A stretch of DNA of 37,373 nt from contig NVWB01000173.1 in NCBI GenBank assembly GCA_002733575.1, positions 1 to 37,373 of the forward strand, written 5' to 3'. The position numbers and the translations under genes are program-made. The stretch is from Blastopirellula sp. (GTDB lineage Bacteria; Planctomycetota; Planctomycetia; Pirellulales; Pirellulaceae). Position 1 is the first letter of the stretch. The number at the start of each line of letters is the position of its first letter. Of the stretch, positions 30,218 through 37,373 are shown piece by piece. The notes beneath the pieces were generated by a model. That model was not told the DNA's origin, did not search any database, and saw nothing but the letters and a program-made list of their open reading frames with translations.

Positions 30218-31385
30218 CAAGTTTTGTTCGTATCTCGCGCATGGCTTCAATCAATTGCTCAAGCATCGCTGGTGTATGGGCAAAGCTCAAACTGATTCGC
30301 AGTAAAGACTCTCCTTCTGGAACCGAAGGAGGGCGAATGCAAGGCACGAACAGCCCTTGCTCTTTTAAGTATTGGGTTGCTTTCATCGTAGGTTCTGGCT
30401 GGCCGATGTAGACCGGAATAATTTGGCTCTCACTGGTCCCGGTATTCCAACCTTGCTGCTTGAGTGATTGCCGAAGTTGCTTGGATCGTTCCAGTAATTC
30501 TTGACGGCGATGTGGTTGTGCTTTCACAATCTCTAGCGCTTGAATCATGGCCGCACTTCCGGCCATCGGTGCAGCGGTAGAGAACACGTAACTGCGAGCC
30601 CGATTGGCGAGCCAGTCAATTAAAGCTTGAGACCCTACCACAAATCCACCGTGACCGCCGAGTGCTTTGCTAAACGTGCCAACACGAACTGGCACACGAT
30701 CCTCCACCTGAAGATGCTCACACACTCCGCGACCCTGTTCGCCAAACACGCCGGTTGCATGGGCCTCGTCGACCATCAGCATCGCATCGTACTTTTCAGC
30801 CAATGCTGCCAACTCTGCAAGTGGGGCCAGGTCTCCATCCATGCTGAATAAGGAATCGGTCACAATCAGACGTCGACGAAACGGCTGGGCTTGCGACAAC
30901 AAGTTCTCTAGATAATCAACATCCAAATGCGGATAGACACGAACTCTGGCGCCTGATAGCCGCGCGCCATCGATGATACTGGCATGATTTTTTTCATCGC
31001 TGAATATCATATCGCCTTTGCTGGCCAGTGCCGTTATGGTTCCCACATTGGCGGCAAAGCCTGATGGGAAAATCAATGCCGCTTCGGTCTGTTCAAACTC
31101 GGCCAGCTTCTTTTCTAACTCTGCGTGGGAGTGTCCATGACCGGTGACCAGCGGACTGGCCCCGCTTCCCCAACCTTCGGTTTGAATCGCGGTAATTGCT
31201 GCGGCACAAATCTGGTCATCGGCGGCAAGGCCCAGATAATCGTTGGCGCCAAAGTTAATGAACGACTGTTGGTCGATCATCAGTGTCGCGGTTTGTGGAC
31301 CTTCGTGCGTTTGCAAATGACGGCGCAAACTCAACGCGTCGAGTGTATCTAACTCGTCAGATATCCAAGCTAAAGGATCGGGCAT
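30210..31385 (-). CDS. bioF: 8-amino-7-oxononanoate synthase (alpha-oxoamine synthase family)
   Basis: PLP enzyme condensing pimeloyl-CoA/ACP with alanine in biotin synthesis. A 391-residue fold type I protein: FINFGANDYLGLAADDQI, GWGSGASPLVTGHGHSHAELEKKLAEFEQTEAALIFPSGFAANVGTI, FSDEKNHASIIDGARLSGA, VTDSLFSMDGDLAPL, VDEAHATGVFGEQGRG and the PLP-lysine motif TFSKALGGHGGF with Lys240. The HGHSHAELE and DEAHATG segments are typical of BioF; glycine C-acetyltransferase and serine palmitoyltransferase cannot be excluded from motifs alone. No other bio genes lie in the window. It reads on the minus strand behind the exported-protein gene at 31467. Confidence 0.88.
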   Translation of the reverse strand: MPDPLAWISDELDTLDALSLRRHLQTHEGPQTATLMIDQQSFINFGANDYLGLAADDQICAAAITAIQTEGWGSGASPLVTGHGHSHAELEKKLAEFEQTEAALIFPSGFAANVGTITALASKGDMIFSDEKNHASIIDGARLSGARVRVYPHLDVDYLENLLSQAQPFRRRLIVTDSLFSMDGDLAPLAELAALAEKYDAMLMVDEAHATGVFGEQGRGVCEHLQVEDRVPVRVGTFSKALGGHGGFVVGSQALIDWLANRARSYVFSTAAPMAGSAAMIQALEIVKAQPHRRQELLERSKQLRQSLKQQGWNTGTSESQIIPVYIGQPEPTMKATQYLKEQGLFVPCIRPPSVPEGESLLRISLSFAHTPAMLEQLIEAMREIRTKLVT

Positions 31386-31466
31386 AATTTGATCAAACAG
31401 AATAAAGAAGAATGGCCAGAATCGAGAACATCCATTCTACCGCAAGATCGATTTGCGTGCAGCCGC

Positions 31467-32249
31467 TCACTTGTTTTTTGCGAATGAATCACGTACCGAT
31501 TGGATCAGCCGCTGGTGAAGTTGGCCTTTATCAAGTTCTTTTTGAATCGCCTTGTTGGCCGATTTCGTGAGCTTCGGCTGTTGTTTTTCGAGTTCCTCTC
31601 GAACGCGGCCCCGTAATTGCTTACCCAGTTCGCGTACCACAGGGCCATCGGCGAAACCGATTCGATGGAGCCGAAAGTCGATCAATTCTAAATCGGTTTC
31701 CAGTACCTCAGGCACAATTTGTGCGGAAGTCAACAGGCCGATAAGAGAGATTGATTGGAGTGATGTCGAAACCTTGCAGTCCATCGTGATACGAATTTTT
31801 GAAGAGGCGACCACGCTCACGCCGATTAACTTGGCCCCGCGCGTCCACTGTTGCAGCTCGGCTTCGGCATTTAATTTGACCACGGCGACAATTGTCATCC
31901 AGGTTTCGTTGTCTTGGAAGCGGAGATTTTGAACTTCCAACTGGATATCTTCTTCAGGGTTCTCGATATCGGCCTTGTAGCGTTTCCAAGTTCCGTGATT
32001 CCGCTCAACCCGGCGGCGTTCGATTCTTAGACTATTGAGCTGACCACGAAACTTCACTCCCTCAGTGAAAGGATGCGTTGCGCCCCAGCGTTTTTCGTCA
32101 AGATACGCATCAGGCAGCGCATCGATAACAATCATTTTAGCAATCGAAGAGACGAATTGATTCGCAGGCTGCTGGGATGCTTGGGCGAGCACAAACTGTG
32201 GAGCGATAGCAACCAAGAGAGCAGTCAGAATTATTGGGCGAATCGACAT
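31467..32249 (-). CDS. Exported protein of unknown function
   Basis: A 260-residue protein with signal peptide (MSIRPIILTALLVAIAPQFVLA-QAS). The start at 32249 is chosen because it directly precedes the hydrophobic signal; the frame extends 20 codons upstream without a signal-like sequence. The mature protein has an Arg/Glu-rich strand region (FRGQLNSLRIERRRVERNHG), 'IQLEVQNLRFQDNETWMTIVAVVKLNAEAEL' and 'GAKLIGVSVVASSKIRITMDCKV', i.e. strands typical of a lipid-binding or BPI/SMP-like elongated fold, and a basic helical C terminus (RVREELEKQQPKLTKSANKAIQKELDKG). No motif identifies it. It is 81 bp upstream of bioF on the same strand and may be co-transcribed. Confidence 0.75.
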   Translation of the reverse strand: MSIRPIILTALLVAIAPQFVLAQASQQPANQFVSSIAKMIVIDALPDAYLDEKRWGATHPFTEGVKFRGQLNSLRIERRRVERNHGTWKRYKADIENPEEDIQLEVQNLRFQDNETWMTIVAVVKLNAEAELQQWTRGAKLIGVSVVASSKIRITMDCKVSTSLQSISLIGLLTSAQIVPEVLETDLELIDFRLHRIGFADGPVVRELGKQLRGRVREELEKQQPKLTKSANKAIQKELDKGQLHQRLIQSVRDSFAKNK

Positions 32250-32425
32250 AGGCCAACTTTGCGTAGAACGGTGGAGTACAGAGCATTCTCTATACTCCAC
32301 CGTCGACACAATGGTTCGCTAATGAACGAACATTTTCTTGAAACTTGAAACCTTGCCAGCAATGATGGCAGATTAAACTGAAACATCCGGTTGTTGGTAT
32401 TTCCAAAGAGTGTTTGAGTCTCCGA

Positions 32426-33211
32426 TTAACCAACGACCGTTTTTTGTCGTCTGCTAGGGTGCATCCATTCTTTGAGCATCATCTGTGGAAAGACAATGGC
32501 GTCTTTGGCGTAACGTCTGGCCAAGCGTTTGGGATCGGTCAAAATCCGGTGTGCCCATTCCAGTCCGGTTTGCTGCATCCATTGCGGTGCTCGGCTTTTT
32601 TCTCCGGCGAGAAAATCGATGGTGGCACCAGCGCAAATGGCAACATCGGCTTGAAGTTCGTGACGATGACGGTGAATCCACAATTCTTGTTTCGGGGCTC
32701 CGAGACCTAGAATCAACAATTGGGCATTCGATCGATTGACCAAGTCAATGATCTTATAGTTTTCTGCATCGTCGTTCTCAAAGCCCATCGGCGGGCTATA
32801 CGTGCCGCAGATGTTGACGCCTTGATAACGATTTTTAATCTTGTTAGCGGCCCGACGTGCAACACCCGGTGCGGCACCTAACAGGAAGGTGCGAAGCGGA
32901 TTGTCTGTCTTGGCTGCGGAGAATATATTCGGCACTAAGTCCGAACCTGGTACACGTTGTGGAACGGCTTTCTTCAACATGCGTGATGCCCAAACGACTG
33001 GCCAGCCATCGGCGAGTACCAGTTCTGCGTCACTGTATGCATCACGCAGTTGTTTGTTTTCTTGCAGCAGTACGGTGTGATCAACATTCGGCGTAACCAC
33101 GAATCGAAGGCGGCAACTACCATGGTCAGTCCATTGAGTGATCGTATCGACTGCTTGCCGCATTGTAACGGCGTCTAACTCAATTCCAAATAGGTTCACA
33201 CGTTCTGACAT
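32426..33211 (-). CDS. WecG/TagA/CpsF family glycosyltransferase
   Basis: A 261-residue GT26 enzyme, transferring an acidic or amino sugar (for example ManNAcA or ManNAc) to a lipid-linked acceptor in polysaccharide assembly. Typical features: MRQAVDTITQW at the N terminus, RLRFVVTPNVDHTVLLQENKQLRDAYSDAELVLADGWPVVWASRML, VPGSDL, FLLGAAPGVARRAANKI, GTYSPPMGFEN, and the hallmark NAQLLILGLGAPKQELWIHRHRHEL, CAGATIDFLAGEKSRAPQWMQQTGLEWAHRI. The start has AAGGAACGTATC before the ATG. It follows the O-antigen ligase-type gene after an 11-bp gap, so the two form one operon on the minus strand. Confidence 0.92.
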   Translation of the reverse strand: MSERVNLFGIELDAVTMRQAVDTITQWTDHGSCRLRFVVTPNVDHTVLLQENKQLRDAYSDAELVLADGWPVVWASRMLKKAVPQRVPGSDLVPNIFSAAKTDNPLRTFLLGAAPGVARRAANKIKNRYQGVNICGTYSPPMGFENDDAENYKIIDLVNRSNAQLLILGLGAPKQELWIHRHRHELQADVAICAGATIDFLAGEKSRAPQWMQQTGLEWAHRILTDPKRLARRYAKDAIVFPQMMLKEWMHPSRRQKTVVG

Positions 33212-33222
33212 GATACGTTCCT

Positions 33223-34686
33223 TTACGTTGATAAAGCAGTCTGAGCTGCTGAAAAGCGATGAGGTTCACAGGTAACCGCGTTACAACTTTCGGAAAACTG
33301 TTGGCGTAAGGCCACGCAGATTCCAGCGGTCATGAAAATTAGTAGATGGTCGATTGGAGTATAAGTAATCTCGTGCCCGATCATCTGACAACAAGCGATA
33401 AATAGCATTCCAAGTGATAACACCGACAGGTTTTTAGCCCACTGCGGCGCCTCTTTATTTCGTTGTAAACTGACGCCAGTTTTAGCCCAAAGCAAATAGA
33501 TGAGCAAAAACGGAATGAGACCCAATAAACCGAGTTCGGTGAGTATGCTTAAAAATGTATTGTGATGGTCATAAGTGCGGATGGACTCTAACAGCAAATC
33601 AACATTGCGGTCACTCAAGTAGCTCATTTTCTCGGTTTTAAACTGACCAAAACCGTGGCCAGTGATAGGGCTGTCTAAAAACATTTGCCACGAGACATAC
33701 GTAAAACTGGCACGCATGCTGACCGACTTACGCGTATCTTGCACGGTTCCTTCGCGTTGAAGGCCCATGATGCTATCCATTTTTGCGACACCAACACACA
33801 GCCCAACCGCCAGCATCGAACCGATGACTAGCTTACGAGTTCTTCCCTGTAGCGTCAGTGAAAAAGCTAACATCAAACTGCCACCTGCCCCCAGCCACAC
33901 GGTGCGTGTTTTGGTGAAGTAAATGGCGGCCAAGAATGCAGGTAGTAGTATTGTGATAACAGTCCGCCAATTGGGCGAAACGCGGTCTCTTAATAACCAA
34001 GCACACAACAGGCAACCTGTTAAGTAAACGCCATAACTGACCGAATGTACCATCGGTCCGCGGGCACGGCTAAAGTGTAAACCTAACTCAGGGTCGGCAA
34101 TGTATCTTGGAAAGACCAAACCGTATTGCCCGGTCCCTTCAAAGATACCGATCACTGCTAGGTACAGCCCAAACACGGTCATGCCGATTAAAAACCAGGT
34201 GGTGTTCTTTTCGGTGTAACGCAGATTTCGGGCAATGATATAAATAGTGAGTGGAATCAGGTATCCATTAATTATATGCTGAACCACAGGCACTTGATCT
34301 GGCATCGCAGATCGCCAATCGTGTGTGAAAGCATTCACAATCATTACGGCAAAAAAACCACCGATGACCCAGTCGACCATACACAAAGGGCGAACTTCTA
34401 GTTTGTCTAGTTTCCATTGAACAACAAACGCGGCGACGAGCCCAACTAATGCCAAACGATCTAGTGTGAGTGTGATGCCGGCGACGTCAAAGTTCAAAAA
34501 GTAAGAACCAAAGACGGACGTGGCAATTAAAACACCAACACAACCCAATAGCAGGTTGCCACGAAACGCAAAGATAGCGCCCCATATTAAACCAACCAGT
34601 GCGAAGATGAGTGTAATTGCAAACACAGTATTGATGTCGCTTAAGTAATCACGGTTGCTAACGCGAATGCGTACCGGTTCAACCAA
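33223..34686 (-). CDS. O-antigen ligase/polymerase-type membrane protein
   Basis: A 487-residue integral membrane protein with about 11 helices, of the Wzy/WaaL (O-antigen ligase) type. The large periplasmic loop and its motif lie near residues 320-370: SMRASFTYVSWQMFLDSPITGHGFGQF...YDHHNTFLSILTELGLLGLIPFLLIY. The pair 'P-(I/L)-x-G-x-G-x-G' with 'H-(H/N)-x-x-L' matches the WaaL/Wzy PF04932 pattern in which the His interacts with lipid-linked glycan. It probably polymerises or ligates an exopolysaccharide. The start is TTG at 34686, the only start codon after the in-frame TAA four codons upstream; the ribosome site is weak, so the true start is uncertain. Confidence 0.85.
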   Translation of the reverse strand: MVEPVRIRVSNRDYLSDINTVFAITLIFALVGLIWGAIFAFRGNLLLGCVGVLIATSVFGSYFLNFDVAGITLTLDRLALVGLVAAFVVQWKLDKLEVRPLCMVDWVIGGFFAVMIVNAFTHDWRSAMPDQVPVVQHIINGYLIPLTIYIIARNLRYTEKNTTWFLIGMTVFGLYLAVIGIFEGTGQYGLVFPRYIADPELGLHFSRARGPMVHSVSYGVYLTGCLLCAWLLRDRVSPNWRTVITILLPAFLAAIYFTKTRTVWLGAGGSLMLAFSLTLQGRTRKLVIGSMLAVGLCVGVAKMDSIMGLQREGTVQDTRKSVSMRASFTYVSWQMFLDSPITGHGFGQFKTEKMSYLSDRNVDLLLESIRTYDHHNTFLSILTELGLLGLIPFLLIYLLWAKTGVSLQRNKEAPQWAKNLSVLSLGMLFIACCQMIGHEITYTPIDHLLIFMTAGICVALRQQFSESCNAVTCEPHRFSAAQTALST

Positions 34687-35376
34687 GAATCGGCTTATTT
34701 AAGAATAATAGGACACAGCATTCCAGAAGGTCGAAATTAACTTGAGCAGTTTAATTAAGAATCTTAGAAAATCACGGTTCACCCGCGCCAAAAGTTGGGT
34801 CGTGACGATGCTTAGGGTTAAATGCAGGACAGTTGCAAGTTACCGCATCAAAGAAAATCTCTGTCGCCTAAGCTGATGAATCTAGATCATGCCCAAAGGA
34901 CACTTGGGTTCAAGAAATTAAAGAAGGGAACAAGATTTAGCGTGTGGCGGCTCGAACGCCATTCGCTTCATCCGGTTCCCTTCTTAGCCTGATTCAAGAG
35001 AACCTAGTTGCAAGTTGAGTGCCAATACGAACTTGGAAAATAGCATTTCTCTTCAATCGCCTGTTTCAGCAAGGTTTACAGATCTTTGGGAAGATTGGAT
35101 CAGCCAATAAATTCGAGTTCGTGATCGATTGTTGTGGCACACAAACAACATAAGATGCCAAAAAGCATCATCCGGCATGTCGATCAACAAACAAGATAAA
35201 CGGCGGTTGATTTTTGATGGGCAATAATAACGATAATTGTTCTGCTGGATGCTTGTGAGCTACTGCTTTTTACTTGATTTTGCTTCCCAGTGACCCACCT
35301 TTAAGTAGTGCCAAATCCTGAACTTAACGCAAATCTATTTCGCAAGCATTACTGCTTCTTGAAGAGACCTTCATAA
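34687..35376. other. 690-bp divergent gap in the exopolysaccharide region
   Basis: No convincing coding sequence on either strand. It must hold the promoters of the divergent ligase and GNAT genes. I see a nested hairpin (34921-34985, separate entry) and two copies of an 11-base AGTTGCAAGTT (34831-34841, 35006-35016). The rest is unremarkable. Confidence 0.5.
34921..34985. other. Nested hairpin of possible RNA or regulatory function
   Basis: An 11-bp perfect outer stem AAGAAGGGAAC (34921-34931) with GTTCCCTTCTT (34975-34985) enclosing an inner 5-bp stem TGGCG (34945-34949) with CGCCA (34957-34961). It has no T run, so it is not a classical terminator. A small RNA, a regulator site or a repeat unit are all possible. 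Confidence 0.45.
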
Positions 35377-36504
35377 ATGTACGTTGAACGAATTCAAACC
35401 CTTGATGAATTAACACCGTTGCTGGCAGCTTGGAATGCACGCACCGATCAAATTCCCTTTCGTGGAAGTGAATGGATTACTGCTTGGGCCAGTGCGTATC
35501 AGCCTGAACAGCAGCTGTACCTCATCGGTGTGTTCGATAAGCCACCCGCCGACCCAGATCGGCAGTTGGTAGGACTGGCTCCCTTGTATCGAGAGCAAAG
35601 TACCAGCAAAGGAAATGTGCTGAAGCTATTAGGCTCCGGCGAAGTCTGTAGCGACTACATGAGCCTTGTTTGTCATCCCGAAGGCATCGAAGCGGTTAGC
35701 AGCGCAGTTGCCGATTTTTTGATTGATCATGCTTCAGATCAAGATCACCAGTGGGACTTGCTAGAGCTAGAGAATGTTGAGTCGAGTGATCTGGCCATCA
35801 ATCGTTTAGTTGAAAAACTATGGGAACAAGATAGCGGGGTAAACCGCACGCCAGGCGTGAATTGCTGGCGGCTACAACTTCCAAAAACATGGGAAGAATT
35901 TGAAGCCACGCAATCGAAATCACATCGCAAACAAATTCGCCGGTTTGTGCGTCGTGTCCTCGATACCGAAAGGGCCGAACTTCAGATTTGTGATTCAAGC
36001 GACAAACTAGACGCCGCTTTTGAAGTGCTGATTGACTTGCACATGCGCCGCCGCAACAGTTTAGATCAACCTGGTTGCTTTGCTTCTTCGCAGTTTGAAA
36101 CATTCTTGCGTGATGCAGCTAGCCGCATGGTCGATCAAGGCCAGTGCGAGATTCTGCAACTCAACTTAGACGAACGACCAGTTGCCGCGGAAATCCATTT
36201 CATCGACGGCAACATTGCCTACGCGTATCAAGCCGGCGTGGACCCTGATCGGTTGGATGAACAGCCAGGTAGTTTAATGCAAGCTGCCGTGATCCGGCAT
36301 GCGATTGAGCGAGGTTTTATCGCAATGGACTTTCTGCGTGGCGACGAACCCTACAAAGCCCATTGGCGGGCCGAACCACGTGAATGTACCAACTTGCGAA
36401 TTGTACCGAATCGAACATCCTCACAACTACGAAACGGAATCTGGATGGCCGGTTCGCAGATGAAGAACTTAATCAAAACCGGCATGAACCTAACTGGCAT
36501 GTAA
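35377..36504 (+). CDS. GNAT/FemAB-like acyltransferase (Acetyltransf_6 type)
   Basis: A 375-residue protein of the CelD/BcsL-like GNAT group common in exopolysaccharide loci. A variable N-terminal half (TLDELTPLLAAWNARTDQIPFRGSEWITAWASAY; YLIGVFDKPPADPDRQLVGLAPLYRE) is followed by the conserved acyl-CoA segment TQSKSHRKQIRRFVRRVLDTE near 185-205, DSSDKLDAAFEVLIDLHMRRRNSL, 'FLRDAASRMVDQGQCEILQLNLDERPVAAEIHFIDGNIAYAYQAGVDPD' and GSLMQAAVIRHAIERGFIAMDFLRGDEPYKAHW. The last motif (D-F-L-x-G-x-x-x-Y-K-x-x-W) is typical of this family, which may transfer acyl groups to sugars. GAAGAG precedes the start. It is followed by a hairpin repeat and the deacetylase gene in the same direction. Confidence 0.85.
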   Translation: MYVERIQTLDELTPLLAAWNARTDQIPFRGSEWITAWASAYQPEQQLYLIGVFDKPPADPDRQLVGLAPLYREQSTSKGNVLKLLGSGEVCSDYMSLVCHPEGIEAVSSAVADFLIDHASDQDHQWDLLELENVESSDLAINRLVEKLWEQDSGVNRTPGVNCWRLQLPKTWEEFEATQSKSHRKQIRRFVRRVLDTERAELQICDSSDKLDAAFEVLIDLHMRRRNSLDQPGCFASSQFETFLRDAASRMVDQGQCEILQLNLDERPVAAEIHFIDGNIAYAYQAGVDPDRLDEQPGSLMQAAVIRHAIERGFIAMDFLRGDEPYKAHWRAEPRECTNLRIVPNRTSSQLRNGIWMAGSQMKNLIKTGMNLTGM

Positions 36505-36568
36505 AGATCAAAGAGAGACCCTGTGTGCCACTGGCTCCGCCAGTGCTGAAGTTTAGAAAGGCAATCAC

Positions 36569-36630
36569 AACCCGAAGCGTAAGCGAGGAGGAGCCGCGAA
36601 AATACTTCCTCCTCGCTTACGCTTCGGGTT
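36569..36630. repeat. Long CGAAGCGTAAGCG-type hairpin, copy 2
   Basis: A 24-bp perfect stem (36569-36592 against 36607-36630) with a 14-base loop. The arms read AACCCGAAGCGTAAGCGAGG, as in the element at 29214. It sits in the gap between two genes read in the same direction and has no T run. Confidence 0.88.
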
Positions 36631-36660
36631 GAGATTTTAAAACCAAGAAAAACAACGACC

Positions 36661-37373
36661 ATGAAACCGTGGAAATCATTTTTACTGAACACCTATTACC
36701 ATGCCAGCAGGCCGTGGCGGTGGCGATATCGGCGGGTTCATAATCGAACGGGTCTGACTCCGGTGATGTCGTTGTTTTATCATCGTGTGGCCGATGACCA
36801 CCCTAATGGCTGGACAATTTCTCGAAGCGGGTTTGAACAACAACTCGACTGGCTACAGGAAAACGTGGAACTGGTTTCGTTATACGAAGCCCAGCAGCGA
36901 ATTAAAAATCGATACAACGACAAACCTTGTGTGGCGATTACCTTTGACGATGGGTACGCTGAGAACTGCGAGCATGCATTGCCACTGCTGATCAAACGAA
37001 AAATTCCATGTACCTATTTCGTCTGCACTTCGCACATTGTGAATGGCTTGCCGTTTCCACATGATGTCGAACGTGGCACGCCGTTTCCTCCGAACACGGT
37101 TGAGCAATTAAAGGCCTTGGCTGGCAGCGGCATTGAAATTGGCGCTCACACACGCACACATGCCAACTTAGGCATCATTAATGACGAGCAACAATTGCAA
37201 GACGAAGTGATTGATGCTACCCGGCATTTAGAACAACTGATTGATCGCCCGATTCGGTACTTTGCGTTTCCGTATGGCATGCCTGAGAACTTGAATGATC
37301 GGACATTTCAGTTATGTAAAGAAGCCGGTTTGCATGGCGTCTGTTCGGCGTATGGCGGGTACAATTTCCCGGG
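36661..37373 (+). CDS. Polysaccharide deacetylase, 3'-truncated by the window end
   Basis: The frame opens at ATG 36661 and remains open to the right edge. It encodes a NodB-homology carbohydrate esterase 4 domain: SLFYHRVADDHPNG, then the catalytic/metal motif VAITFDDGYAENCEHALPLL (FDDG), 'TYFVCTSHIV', GIEIGAHTRTHANL (H-T-x-x-H metal ligands) and RYFAFPYGMPENL. These enzymes remove N-acetyl groups from polysaccharides or peptidoglycan; next to a GNAT and EPS genes it fits exopolysaccharide modification. No signal peptide is visible in the 40 residues before the domain, which are basic (YYHASRPWRWRYRRVHNR), so a cytosolic or membrane-associated protein is possible. No clear ribosome site. Confidence 0.88.
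   Translation, partial: MKPWKSFLLNTYYHASRPWRWRYRRVHNRTGLTPVMSLFYHRVADDHPNGWTISRSGFEQQLDWLQENVELVSLYEAQQRIKNRYNDKPCVAITFDDGYAENCEHALPLLIKRKIPCTYFVCTSHIVNGLPFPHDVERGTPFPPNTVEQLKALAGSGIEIGAHTRTHANLGIINDEQQLQDEVIDATRHLEQLIDRPIRYFAFPYGMPENLNDRTFQLCKEAGLHGVCSAYGGYNFP

Noticed and set aside
34831-35016. Direct repeat AGTTGCAAGTT, two copies 175 bp apart
   Set aside because: Eleven bases in a 690-bp gap is suggestive but too short to separate from chance without a genome-wide count.
1-37373. CRISPR array, tRNA, rRNA, insertion-sequence transposase or integrase
   Set aside because: I looked for direct-repeat arrays, tRNA-like folds and transposase motifs and saw none that I could support.

Overview
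The window looks like a chromosomal segment of a planctomycete, most likely a member of the Pirellulales. The evidence is the mixture of content: an archaeal-type tetrahydromethanopterin C1 enzyme in an otherwise bacterial context, a cbb3 oxidase operon with non-proteobacterial accessory proteins, two Gfo/Idh/MocA oxidoreductases, an NHL-propeller secreted protein, many lipoproteins and secretin-ring-like proteins of unknown role, and intergenic palindromes of the GTAGCC.../CGAAGCGTAAGCG... types that I associate with planctomycete genomes. The assignment is inference; there is no rRNA gene in the window. I see no tRNA, IS transposase, CRISPR array or phage gene.

Region 1 (1-8921): the 3' end of a Gly/Tyr-rich gene and a tandem secretin-ring-like exported protein; a stand-alone formyltransferase gene (ftr/fhcD) of the H4MPT pathway; then, on the minus strand, an NHL six-blade propeller protein, a quinone oxidoreductase-like MDR protein, a polyprenyl-phosphate-type family 2 glycosyltransferase, a lipoprotein and a small conserved protein; then a plus-strand secreted protein with its own extended -10 promoter.

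Region 2 (9250-17104): an eight-gene plus-strand respiratory operon. A diheme cytochrome c lipoprotein, a coiled-coil/membrane protein, CcoN, CcoO, two small membrane proteins (the second resembling only the N-terminal anchor of CcoP), a CcoI-type copper P-ATPase without an HMA domain, and a DsbD/SafE-like membrane protein. CcoN carries all the expected haem, CuB and cross-linked Tyr positions. The arrangement suggests that the CcoP function is split between two polypeptides.

Region 3 (17105-24100): a lower-density, visibly more A+T-rich stretch with accessory genes (an orphan MbcA/ParS/Xre-like antitoxin, an exported protein, a secretin-tail-like lipoprotein, a membrane-anchored leucine-rich-repeat protein) between housekeeping genes (class II fructose-bisphosphate aldolase, a Gfo/Idh/MocA oxidoreductase). 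Several intergenic repeats lie here: the LRR gene sits between two roughly 170-bp imperfect direct repeats, and the gap at 23.6-24.1 kb holds a mirror-image composite palindrome.

Region 4 (24106-31385): a VOC protein, a second Gfo/Idh/MocA oxidoreductase, a membrane-anchored protein, the thiS-thiG-FIST operon, an A+T-rich FkbM methyltransferase gene and convergent bioF.

Region 5 (31467-37373): an exported protein followed by the edge of an exopolysaccharide locus: a WecG/TagA/CpsF glycosyltransferase and an O-antigen ligase/polymerase-type membrane protein in a minus-strand pair, then across a 690-bp divergent gap a FemAB-like GNAT protein and a polysaccharide deacetylase cut off by the window end.

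No single locus is clearly a wholly new defence or mobile system. The best candidates for something under-described are the split cbb3 subunit III with its two unassigned membrane proteins, the channel-less secretin-ring proteins, and the structured intergenic repeat families.
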